From assembly GCA_003456035.1 (NCBI GenBank), contig DMPJ01000022.1:219-5502 (forward strand): DNA of 5,284 nucleotides, read 5' to 3'. This document shows positions 1 through 5,278 of the stretch, in pieces (the first letter of the stretch is position 1; every line of letters begins with the position of its first letter). This stretch comes from Planktothrix sp. UBA8402. Lineage in GTDB: Bacteria; Cyanobacteriota; Cyanobacteriia; Cyanobacteriales; Microcoleaceae. The translations under genes were made by a program, and so were the position numbers. The notes below the pieces were generated by a model that was not told the origin of the DNA, ran no database searches, and saw nothing but the letters and a program-made list of their open reading frames with translations.

Positions 1-228
1 ACGGCCGCTCGTAAGTTTATCCACGCTGAAGGAATTATTCCTCCGGCTTTGCTGCTTGTAAAACGAAATGAGCATACCACAGATAGATACTTCTGGGCTG
101 AAAAGGGTCTATTTGGCGCCCAGTACGTTGAGGAGAATCACTTTTTATTCCCCAGCTTAAAACTGCTTGTGGAGAAAGCAACACTGGTATCCTCGGTATC
201 CTCAACTTCCACAGTTAAGGGCGTTTAA
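1..228 (+). CDS. DUF3155-like cyanobacterial protein, 3' part only
   Basis: An open frame enters from the left edge and ends at TAA (226-228), leaving 75 residues; the start lies outside the window. The readable part includes PPALLLVKRNEHTTDRYFWA and then EKGLFGAQYVEENHFLFPSL. I recognise this from memory as the conserved C-terminal half of DUF3155, a small family of unknown function essentially confined to cyanobacteria. After the conserved block comes a serine/threonine/valine-rich tail of about 20 residues (LVSSVSSTSTVKGV) that looks non-conserved and holds an in-frame 9-bp duplication. No membrane segment or catalytic motif is visible. A TnpB remnant follows immediately downstream on the same strand, so the extreme C-terminus could have been altered by that insertion. 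Family assignment is fairly confident; function is unknown. Confidence 0.7.
   Translation, partial: TAARKFIHAEGIIPPALLLVKRNEHTTDRYFWAEKGLFGAQYVEENHFLFPSLKLLVEKATLVSSVSSTSTVKGV
186..203 (+). repeat. Perfect 9-bp tandem duplication inside the DUF3155 tail
   Basis: GGTATCCTC occurs twice in a row (186-194 and 195-203). The 9-bp unit keeps the frame and encodes the doubled Val-Ser-Ser in the C-terminal tail. It looks like a slippage duplication in a tolerant part of the protein. Confidence 0.8.
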
Positions 229-229
229 A

Positions 230-352
230 ATTCAGATGTTGTCTGCAACATCTTGTGGTAGTCGCGTCCTTAAAAAGATTCAAGACCGTTGGCATAGTTG
301 TCATGTTTGCGGTTTTGAACCTGATAGGGATGTGGGTGCTGCTTGTGATTAA
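230..352 (+). pseudogene. Remnant of an IS200/IS605-type TnpB (C-terminal zinc-finger tail)
   Basis: The frame ending at TAA (350-352) contains SCGSRVLKKIQDRWHSCHVC followed by GFEPDRDVGAA. This matches the C-terminal zinc-binding region of TnpB (OrfB) of IS200/IS605 elements, in which two cysteine pairs flank a basic stretch and are followed by DRDxNAA, carrying the last catalytic aspartate. Here the second pair (HSCHVC) is intact. The first pair has lost its outer cysteine (ATSC), the usual Asn of DRDxNAA is Gly, and the tail that normally follows is missing. Everything upstream, including the main RuvC-like domain, is absent: the same frame runs back over the DUF3155 gene only by chance. 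There is no start codon of its own worth proposing. It is a decayed fragment, not a working transposase or RNA-guided nuclease. Confidence 0.75.
234..253. repeat. 8-bp perfect inverted repeat with 4-nt loop at the DUF3155/TnpB junction
   Basis: AGATGTTG (234-241) pairs with CAACATCT (246-253) around the loop TCTG, six bases after the DUF3155 stop codon. On the + strand no T-run follows. On the - strand it is followed by GAATTTT, a weak T-tract, so at best it is a poor terminator for leftward transcripts. Its position beside a TnpB remnant also fits a subterminal hairpin of the kind IS200/IS605 elements carry, but this is inference. Confidence 0.6.
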
Positions 353-358
353 TAAAAA

Positions 359-892
359 TTATTCGCCAGGTTTGAGGTGGAGTGATTGTTTGAGGGTTGC
401 TAGTTCGTCTCGGTGAGCAGTTACGGTAATGAAACTTTGAGTTTGGTTACCCTGATCAATAACGGCATCTAGCTTGAGACAGACCTGTTCTGGACGCCCG
501 GAGCCTTTCCAATAAAACCAACCCGCCAGGGGCGAAAGCAACACCAGTCCCCAAAACAGTTTGCCTGGGTTGGGAATAGCCATCGATAGGACTAACCCCA
601 AACATAACAGTCCAACGGCTGTTAATAGGGTTAAGAAGATGGCTAAAAACCAACTGGGGCGGACTAAACCTTCAAAGGTGATTTGATTTTCTTCCCGATT
701 TAACTCCGTAATCCGATAAGATCGGGATGTGAAATATTGCTGAATTTGCGTGAGCAAGGAGTCCGCTTCCTGTTCGGCGATTAGTTTTTCCTGCTCTATT
801 CGATCTTTGGTTGAAGCTCGAACAAAGAAGAATAAGCCAATAGCCATTAGTAGTGTCAGCACAAACGTAGAAGGGATTACGGGAATTATCAT
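359..892 (-). CDS. CCB2/CCB4-type cofactor assembly of complex C subunit B (cytochrome b6f haem attachment)
   Basis: This 177-residue membrane protein resembles the cyanobacterial CCB2/CCB4 family ('cofactor assembly of complex C subunit B'). In plastids these proteins form the machinery that covalently attaches haem c(i)/c(n) to cytochrome b6 in thylakoids. Visible features are an N-terminal helix (about 7-24), a soluble glutamate/glutamine-rich stretch with FEGLVRPSWFLAIF (about 73-86), two further hydrophobic helices (about 82-105 and 112-128), and a C-terminal soluble part with ITVTAHRDEL (155-164). The RPSWFLAIFLTLL and LVLLSPLAGWFYWK segments are what I recognise. It is the last gene of a leftward cluster, 26 bp after the PadR gene. 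No clear Shine-Dalgarno precedes the ATG, so it may be translated by coupling or without one. Family recognition is from memory; the role in this organism is inferred. Confidence 0.78.
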   Translation of the reverse strand: MIIPVIPSTFVLTLLMAIGLFFFVRASTKDRIEQEKLIAEQEADSLLTQIQQYFTSRSYRITELNREENQITFEGLVRPSWFLAIFLTLLTAVGLLCLGLVLSMAIPNPGKLFWGLVLLSPLAGWFYWKGSGRPEQVCLKLDAVIDQGNQTQSFITVTAHRDELATLKQSLHLKPGE

Positions 893-918
893 AGATTAAT
901 TCAGTCTAGTTTTAAAGG

Positions 919-1281
919 TTATTGATTGATTTGCGGTTTACCTTGCCTAGAGGTGTATTCTTGCCAAAGTCTGGCTAACTCCTGGGCTTGGAATTTATGT
1001 TCGGGTAGAATTTGGTACATCCGGCGAGGGCGACCTCTGCCTTCGAGCTTTTGCCAATATCCCGTAATTGTTCCTTGTTTTTCCAGGAACTTCAAGGCGC
1101 TGTAAAGCACAGTATCGGATAACCGATAGTTGGAATGTTCCTGTTCAAGTTGTTCAATTAATTCGGTTCCGTAGGAGTCCCCTTGGAGAAATACAGATAA
1201 GATATAGCAAACCGCCAGTTCTTTATTAAGATAAATAGGCGGCGGTTCTTGGAAAAATTGATAGATTTCTTCAAAGGTCAT
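919..1281 (-). CDS. PadR-family winged-helix transcriptional regulator
   Basis: This 120-residue protein has the PadR fold order. The first helix pair is ELAVCYILSVFLQGDSYG and the following TELIEQLEQ (21-47), the recognition helix region is LSDTVLYSALKFLEKQGTI (about 54-72), and the wing is GRGRPRRMYQI (81-91), matching the family's 'GRPRRxYxLT' signature. A short C-terminal helix (about 96-110) could form the dimer contact, making it the compact PadR-s2 type. PadR proteins are usually dimeric repressors, often autoregulated, whose ligands are diverse and unknown here. The start is supported by a strong Shine-Dalgarno. It sits between the carboxypeptidase gene (34 bp upstream) and the CCB gene (26 bp downstream), so it may regulate this cluster. 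The clock-related protein Pex of Synechococcus elongatus is also PadR-like, but nothing here specifically indicates Pex. Confidence 0.88.
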   Translation of the reverse strand: MTFEEIYQFFQEPPPIYLNKELAVCYILSVFLQGDSYGTELIEQLEQEHSNYRLSDTVLYSALKFLEKQGTITGYWQKLEGRGRPRRMYQILPEHKFQAQELARLWQEYTSRQGKPQINQ

Positions 1282-1287
1282 AAAATT

Positions 1288-1295
1288 CTCCCCTT
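1288..1295 (-). promoter_or_regulatory. Shine-Dalgarno site of the PadR gene
   Basis: On the - strand AAGGGGAG lies six bases before the ATG at 1281. This is the strongest ribosome-binding site in the leftward cluster, and it fixes the PadR start. Confidence 0.75.
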
Positions 1296-1315
1296 GGCTT
1301 TAATGTCCGGTTTCA

Positions 1316-2188
1316 TCAATTTTCCTTCCGGTTTCTAGCCTGATAAAAAGTTTCCAAACTATGGCGGTCTCCAACAAAACGCCAATGCCAAGGCTCATAA
1401 CTGACTCCTTGGGGATTATCTTTAGGAAAGGATAACTCAAAACTATAAAAAGCGGCATTATCTTTTAACCATTGATAAGCCTGGGTTTCTTCAAAACTTA
1501 CACTTAAATCCGTAGAAGGTCTATTCCCATCGCCAATATCTATGGCATAACCCGTATGATGTTCACTATAACCCGGCGGAGCGCTGACTTGTGCGCGTTT
1601 AGTCGTCACTTGTCCCCGTTGGGCTTTAATTTCAAAAAAGACCGTTTCCTGGTCTTTAACGCTCCGAAAAGCTGAAATCGGAACTAAAATCACCCCACTA
1701 GATCTGGCAGCTTGTTCCATTTCTTGATAAGCCTCGGCGGTGGCTTGGCGTAACCGGTGACCCCCATCAGCAGTAATACTTTTTAACTCGGCTTCGGGGG
1801 CTTCCTGATAGGGGAGATGACCAAGTAAATTATCGGGAAGGGTGGGAGTGGGAGCAGGCGTCGGGGAACTCGCCGGTTGGGGTGTTAAAGACACAGACGG
1901 AGAAGGGGTCGGCGTGATTAGAGGAATTTGGGTTTGGGCGACGGGAAGATCAGACCGATGAGCCAGAATTCCAAATTGATAATTAATTACTAAGGCGGTA
2001 CAGAACGCTACCACTGCTAACCCTAGCATTTTCCAGAATAGTCCCGGCTTCGCAGACGAGCCAGAGGAAGTTACGGCTACCAGGGGAAGATCTCGGATCG
2101 CCTCTGGAATATCTTCTGTTGCTCCATCAGCTACAGTTTGGGCTTGTTTAGGCAGACTAGAATTCTTCAACGGCTTCACTCCTAACAT
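1316..2188 (-). CDS. M15-family (VanY-type) D-alanyl-D-alanine carboxypeptidase, membrane-anchored
   Basis: This is a 290-residue zinc peptidase of the VanY/DacY group, which trims the terminal D-Ala of peptidoglycan stem peptides in the periplasm. In order: a cytoplasmic N-terminus of about 50 residues, one membrane helix (about 52-72) with no cleavable signal site evident, a Pro/Thr/Ser-rich linker (about 91-118) that would span the wall, then the catalytic domain (about 120-285). Family motifs are all present: SAFRS (172-176), SEHHTGYAID (208-217) with zinc ligands H210 and D217, and EPWHWRF (265-271) with catalytic E265 and zinc ligand H268. Topology is therefore type II, with the enzyme facing the periplasm. 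It is first in the leftward cluster, 34 bp before the PadR gene, and has a promoter candidate at 2228-2256. The chosen ATG lacks a strong Shine-Dalgarno, so the cytoplasmic tail could be shorter than drawn. Substrate is inferred from the family; a D-Ala-D-Lac or amidase-like specificity is not indicated. Confidence 0.9.
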   Translation of the reverse strand: MLGVKPLKNSSLPKQAQTVADGATEDIPEAIRDLPLVAVTSSGSSAKPGLFWKMLGLAVVAFCTALVINYQFGILAHRSDLPVAQTQIPLITPTPSPSVSLTPQPASSPTPAPTPTLPDNLLGHLPYQEAPEAELKSITADGGHRLRQATAEAYQEMEQAARSSGVILVPISAFRSVKDQETVFFEIKAQRGQVTTKRAQVSAPPGYSEHHTGYAIDIGDGNRPSTDLSVSFEETQAYQWLKDNAAFYSFELSFPKDNPQGVSYEPWHWRFVGDRHSLETFYQARNRKEN

Positions 2189-2227
2189 CCATCAAAGGCT
2201 CAATTTTATTGGATAATTCCCTATTTA

Positions 2228-2256
2228 GTCATACACCACAAGCGGTTGTCGGTCAA
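2228..2256 (-). promoter_or_regulatory. Sigma70-like promoter candidate for the carboxypeptidase-PadR-CCB cluster
   Basis: The - strand reads TTGACC, 17 bases, TATGAC (-35 at 2251-2256, -10 at 2228-2233). That is five of six matches to TTGACA, four of six to TATAAT, and an ideal spacer. It would give a leader of roughly 30 bases before the ATG at 2188. The -35 box is supplied by one copy of the heptamer repeat. This is a sequence match only. Confidence 0.45.
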
Positions 2257-2277
2257 CAGCCAACGGTCAACGGTCAA
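2243..2277. repeat. Short tandem heptamer repeats (CGGTCAA type)
   Basis: Units in 7-base register are CGGTTGT (2243-2249, degenerate), CGGTCAA (2250-2256), CAGCCAA (2257-2263), CGGTCAA (2264-2270) and CGGTCAA (2271-2277), then CA. Three units are identical. Such short tandemly repeated heptamers are typical of intergenic DNA in filamentous cyanobacteria. They fill the middle of the 106-bp divergent spacer between the carboxypeptidase and AEC genes. Confidence 0.85.
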
Positions 2278-2294
2278 CATTTTAACTAATTTCT

Positions 2295-3239
2295 ATGTCT
2301 AATTCTGTAACTCAACTTTTGACTCTTTATCAATGGCTAATTGGGGGCGTTTTAATCGGATGGATTTTGGGTCGAAAATTGCCTGAGATTGTTCCCTATT
2401 ATTTAGGTAAAATTTTATATTGGGGTATTGTTCCAATTGCGATTATTGCCTTTTTGAGAAAAGCAGATTTATCCGGTTCGATTTGGATTGCTCCTTTAGT
2501 GGCTTGGGCTGCCATTTTCCTCGGTGCGGGGTTGGCTTGGATCGGTTTACAATGGCAAGGTCATATTCCTAAATTGAATATTTTACCCCGATCTCTGCCC
2601 TCCCAAGGTAGTTTTTTATTGGCTGCTATGGTAGGGAATACCGGATATATTGGTTTCCCGGTTAGTTTAGCATTAGTCGGCCCTAAATATTTCGGTTGGG
2701 CGGTATTTTATGATGGACTGGGAACAGTAATTGGCGCCTATGGGTTAGGGGTGGCTTTAGCTGCTAGGTTTGGGATGGGAAAACAAGATCCTTGGCAATT
2801 AGTTCGGGTATCGTTAACAAATCCGGCTTTAATTAGTATGGTAATTGGTTTAATGGTGCGGAATATTCCTTTACCAAATCCAATGGAACTGGGATTACGC
2901 GGCATTGCTTGGGGGAGTGTGGCTTTAACTTTAGTGTTGATGGGAATGCGTTTGAGTCAGCTTAATTCTTGGCATCATTTCCAACCTGCTGCTGTTAGTT
3001 TAGCAATTAAAATGTTAATTGTGCCTTTAGTATTGGGTTATGGATTAACGCTATTGGGATTAACGGGATCTCCTTTATTAGTTTTAGTCTTACAAATGGC
3101 AACTCCTCCGGCTTTTGCAACTTTAGTTCTAGCAGAAGCCTTTAATTTAGATCGGGAATTAGCCGTTACGAATTTAGCAATGGGTTCTACGCTATTATTA
3201 TTAACCTTACCGCTATGGTTATTTTTGTTTGGTCATTAG
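2295..3239 (+). CDS. AEC (auxin efflux carrier) family transporter
   Basis: This 314-residue, strongly hydrophobic protein has about ten membrane helices (near 8-27, 39-55, 63-85, 104-127, 133-156, 173-190, 204-220, 230-255, 258-275, 291-312), arranged as two five-helix halves as in the AEC/bile-acid-transporter-like fold. The signature GNTGYIGFPV (114-123) matches the broken-helix GNTGxxGxPl motif. MATPPAFATLVLA (268-280) followed by FNLDRELA (283-290) matches the equivalent crossover region of the second half. Bacterial AEC proteins export or exchange small organic anions such as malate or malonate; the substrate cannot be read here, and auxin should not be assumed. The ATG is the first start after the heptamer repeats; no Shine-Dalgarno is evident. 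It is a single-gene unit divergent from the carboxypeptidase and convergent with the ligase gene, overlapping its stop. Confidence 0.88.
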   Translation: MSNSVTQLLTLYQWLIGGVLIGWILGRKLPEIVPYYLGKILYWGIVPIAIIAFLRKADLSGSIWIAPLVAWAAIFLGAGLAWIGLQWQGHIPKLNILPRSLPSQGSFLLAAMVGNTGYIGFPVSLALVGPKYFGWAVFYDGLGTVIGAYGLGVALAARFGMGKQDPWQLVRVSLTNPALISMVIGLMVRNIPLPNPMELGLRGIAWGSVALTLVLMGMRLSQLNSWHHFQPAAVSLAIKMLIVPLVLGYGLTLLGLTGSPLLVLVLQMATPPAFATLVLAEAFNLDRELAVTNLAMGSTLLLLTLPLWLFLFGH

Positions 3240-4354
3240 CACTGGTAATTTCCAAAATTGCGGTAAGTTTGCTTGAGAGTTGCTTCAATAGAACCTAAAT
3301 CTTGGAATAACTTAATTAATTCATGAGATTTGGTCTTTTTCTCTGATAAAATGACTTTCAGTGGGTTTAAAAACTCCAGATCAGGATCATCTTTTAGGGC
3401 AATTTCAGCAGCTTGTAAAATTTGGGTAGCATTCTCAAAAATATGTTGATTCTCAAAACCATATTTTGCTGACAATTGGTGTAAATCAGCGTCAGGTATT
3501 ATCGCTCTACCAGGTAAAGTTTTATCTAAGACTAAACCTTTTAATAAAGCTAATAAACCTGCATAAATAGCGAAATTATCACAACTATCACAGGCTTTAA
3601 ATTCTATGCGTCCTACCTCGGAGGGAATGCGGGCAATTTTTGTTAACGAGGGGACACTTTTGATCAGTTCTTCTGCTGTTTCCACAAAAACTAACGTCGC
3701 TGGTCTTTTCCCGGTTCTGATAAATGTCCTGATGGATAAACCTTCCCATAAACCCCCATTATAAAAAGGAGAACTATAACTAAAAGGAATAATATAAGGG
3801 CTGTAATAAGTGAATTTTTTACCAATATCAATTACCTGTTCAGGAGGTAAATTTTCCACTGAAATATTAAAATCTGGCCCATAAGAAACCATGAAAATAT
3901 AAGCAGTTTGTTCATCTGGATACGCTTGTAGCTTTCTGATTTCAAAATCATTTAATGGAGGTTGGGGTTCAAATACAGAAGTATAGGGGTTAAAGCTGGC
4001 TAAAATTGGCGAAAAACCAAAAGTAGCAGCGACATCACGCAGTAAGTCAAAACTGGCGGTTAATTCAGCAATTGCTGCTTGAATGGTAGAATGTATAGTT
4101 GTTCTAATTTCAATCCCTTTAACTACACAATCGGTGACATCTTCAGAATCAGTAAATCTTTCAAATCCTTCAATATACCAACGCTTTTTTCTAATCCCAG
4201 CATCACCCACTGTTAATTGTGAGTCGTCATTAGGATATAGAGGTAATCTGTCAACAATTTGATCAAAATCGGCAAATTTTGTATTCTGGAAATCGGCAAA
4301 CTTCCCTTGATGATTTAAAAAAGCTACTTCATGTTCAATCCCAAAGCAGAACAT
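3236..4354 (-). CDS. Glutamate-cysteine ligase family (GCS2-like) protein
   Basis: This 372-residue soluble protein resembles the GCS2/YbdK-EgtA group of carboxylate-amine ligases, which join the glutamate gamma-carboxyl to an amine using ATP and have a glutamine-synthetase-like fold. Supporting motifs are GIEHE (5-9), the metal-binding GxExE near the N-terminus; GIEIRT (80-85); GPDFNISV (159-166), a likely substrate-strand segment; and GRIEFKACDS (248-257), resembling the family's late 'R-x-E-x-R' strand. Length fits the 370-400 residues usual for the group. Cyanobacteria make glutathione with a GshA of this fold, but the motifs differ enough from what I recall of GshA that I call only the family; the true acceptor may be cysteine or another amine. 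It has its own Shine-Dalgarno (4361-4365) and a promoter candidate (4387-4416). A methyltransferase gene lies 114 bp upstream on the same strand. A doubled KFADF (18-22, 26-30) is unusual. Confidence 0.75.
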   Translation of the reverse strand: MFCFGIEHEVAFLNHQGKFADFQNTKFADFDQIVDRLPLYPNDDSQLTVGDAGIRKKRWYIEGFERFTDSEDVTDCVVKGIEIRTTIHSTIQAAIAELTASFDLLRDVAATFGFSPILASFNPYTSVFEPQPPLNDFEIRKLQAYPDEQTAYIFMVSYGPDFNISVENLPPEQVIDIGKKFTYYSPYIIPFSYSSPFYNGGLWEGLSIRTFIRTGKRPATLVFVETAEELIKSVPSLTKIARIPSEVGRIEFKACDSCDNFAIYAGLLALLKGLVLDKTLPGRAIIPDADLHQLSAKYGFENQHIFENATQILQAAEIALKDDPDLEFLNPLKVILSEKKTKSHELIKLFQDLGSIEATLKQTYRNFGNYQC

Positions 4355-4360
4355 AGTTTA

Positions 4361-4365
4361 TCCCT
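4361..4365 (-). promoter_or_regulatory. Shine-Dalgarno site of the ligase gene
   Basis: On the - strand AGGGA lies six bases before the ATG at 4354. It supports that start, which also places the metal-binding GIEHE motif right at the N-terminus as is usual for the family. Confidence 0.65.
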
Positions 4366-4386
4366 AATTAATGAAAAACCTAATTT

Positions 4387-4416
4387 ATTGTATCCTAATA
4401 AGTACCGAATAGTCAC
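4387..4416 (-). promoter_or_regulatory. Sigma70-like promoter candidate for the ligase gene
   Basis: The - strand reads GTGACT, 18 bases, TACAAT (-35 at 4411-4416, -10 at 4387-4392). The -10 matches five of six consensus bases and the -35 four of six. It would start a leader of about 25 bases that includes the Shine-Dalgarno. A 13-bp palindrome, AATAGTCACTATT (4408-4420), covers the -35 and is a possible operator. Confidence 0.45.
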
Positions 4417-4430
4417 TATTTTTTAGCTAC

Positions 4431-4469
4431 AGGTTTAAACCCCAGGTCTAACAGTAATACATTAAACCT
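4431..4469. repeat. 8-bp inverted repeat just after the methyltransferase gene
   Basis: AGGTTTAA (4431-4438) is the inverse of TTAAACCT (4462-4469), with 23 bases between. The left arm is also part of a 10-bp palindrome, GGTTTAAACC (4432-4441). The repeat begins at the stop codon of the leftward methyltransferase gene. No T-run follows in the direction of transcription, so I do not call it an intrinsic terminator. Confidence 0.5.
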
Positions 4470-5143
4470 CAAGTATGGCGAGAAAGAGGATAGGAACGTT
4501 CTGCTGTCCAATGGCGATCAGAAGATTGATAAACTCTTATATTCTCTAAACCCACAGACTCGATAAAATTAATAATTTCATCTAATGTATAAGCCGCTTG
4601 TAATGAATCTCTAAATAGTTTTTGCTGATGGTCGTTACAGTTTCCGGCATATTGTTCAACTAAACTATTAAGTTCTGTTTCACAACTCGGACGAGTTAAA
4701 TCTCTGAGAAATATTCCCCCCTGGGGTTTTAACACGCGCTGAATTTCTTGAAAAAATAGCAGAGGGTCGGATAGATGGTGAACAATACTATTGGAAATTA
4801 CCAGATCAAATTGATCATCAGGATATGGTAACTGTTTTGCATCCACTTGTTCTAATTTGATTTGCTCCTGTAACCCCGCTTGCTCAATATTTTGATTCCC
4901 AATAAATAGCATATTTGCCGATAAATCAATTCCGGTAATTTGCCATTTCGAGCGCCTTTGAGCAATTAAAATCGGTATCCGCGCTGTCCCGGTTCCCCCA
5001 TCTAATATTAATCCCGTTTCTGGCCCTAATTCTATGGCTAATTGGGCAAATTCTTGGTTAACTTGGCTAAAATCCATCCCATCATACTCGCTGGCTGCTT
5101 CCCAAGTATCCATAACTTCCACTTCTGGGATACGTTCTATCAT
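4469..5143 (-). CDS. Class I SAM-dependent methyltransferase
   Basis: This 224-residue soluble protein has a Rossmann-type SAM-binding core. Motif I is LILDGGTGTARIP (45-57), the acidic ribose-binding residue is D73 in GIDLS (71-75), D101 in VDAKQLPYPDD (100-110) is the adenine-side motif, and FDLVISNSIVHHL (112-124) is motif IV, followed by EIQRVLKPQGGIFLRDL (133-149), the post-motif region typical of Methyltransf_11/25 enzymes. The N-terminus VMDTWEAASEYDGMDF and the C-terminal YQSSDRHWTAERS look like a conserved cyanobacterial subgroup with no assigned substrate that I can name. The ATG at 5143 has no clear Shine-Dalgarno; M11 is an alternative start, but the residues before it resemble relatives I remember. 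It lies upstream of the ligase gene in the same orientation. Substrate unknown: small molecule or lipid/quinone-type acceptors are both possible. Confidence 0.87.
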   Translation of the reverse strand: MIERIPEVEVMDTWEAASEYDGMDFSQVNQEFAQLAIELGPETGLILDGGTGTARIPILIAQRRSKWQITGIDLSANMLFIGNQNIEQAGLQEQIKLEQVDAKQLPYPDDQFDLVISNSIVHHLSDPLLFFQEIQRVLKPQGGIFLRDLTRPSCETELNSLVEQYAGNCNDHQQKLFRDSLQAAYTLDEIINFIESVGLENIRVYQSSDRHWTAERSYPLSRHT

Positions 5144-5153
5144 TATTATTCTT

Positions 5154-5188
5154 AATTAACCTGATCTCAAAATATAGTATGGTTAATT
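5154..5188. repeat. Inverted repeat flanking a possible -10 box of the methyltransferase gene
   Basis: AATTAACC (5154-5161) and GGTTAATT (5181-5188) are perfect inverse copies 19 bases apart, just upstream of the ATG. On the - strand a TATATT (5171-5176) lies between the arms and matches a -10 at five of six positions, but I find no convincing -35 at the right distance. The arrangement could be an operator. Confidence 0.4.
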
Positions 5189-5219
5189 GGGGGAAGTGGG
5201 AAGTCCTGGGAGCTAATGC

Positions 5220-5278
5220 ACAAAATTGCTTTTTTGTCAACCCCCCTCAAAATTCCCCCTTCAGTTTTTAGAAAAACT
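5220..5278. repeat. Two small AT-rich hairpins in the gene-free right edge
   Basis: ACAAAA (5220-5225) pairs with TTTTGT (5232-5237), and AGTTTTT (5263-5269) pairs with AAAAACT (5272-5278) around two bases. Between them are C-rich runs and a second copy of CAAAATT (5221-5227, 5248-5254). Stems are weak and no gene is visible from 5144 to 5284. Confidence 0.4.

Noticed and set aside
167..229. Extension of the TnpB-tail frame upstream to an ATG at 167
   Set aside because: These codons lie inside the DUF3155 gene in another frame and encode nothing TnpB-like; the overlap is chance.
350..361. Terminator for the leftward operon right after the CCB gene
   Set aside because: There is a T-rich run on the - strand after the stop but no GC-rich stem before it.
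456..653. Open frame of 65 codons on the - strand
   Set aside because: It lies wholly within the CCB-type gene on the same strand in another frame and has no recognisable family features.
2243..2277. Possible CRISPR array
   Set aside because: The repeats are 7-bp units with no spacers, unlike CRISPR repeats of 20-40 bp separated by unique spacers.
4389..4404. NtcA-type site (GTA...TAC) upstream of the ligase gene
   Set aside because: On the - strand GTA and TAC are separated by 10 bases rather than the canonical 8; the neighbouring GTG...TAC is also off by one.
4431..4469. Intrinsic terminator after the methyltransferase gene
   Set aside because: The inverted repeat has a long 23-base loop, AT-rich arms and no T-run downstream in the direction of transcription.
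4469..5143. Methyltransferase as the ergothioneine enzyme EgtD
   Set aside because: EgtD is about 320 residues with a distinct fold extension; this 224-residue protein is a plain Methyltransf_11/25-type enzyme.
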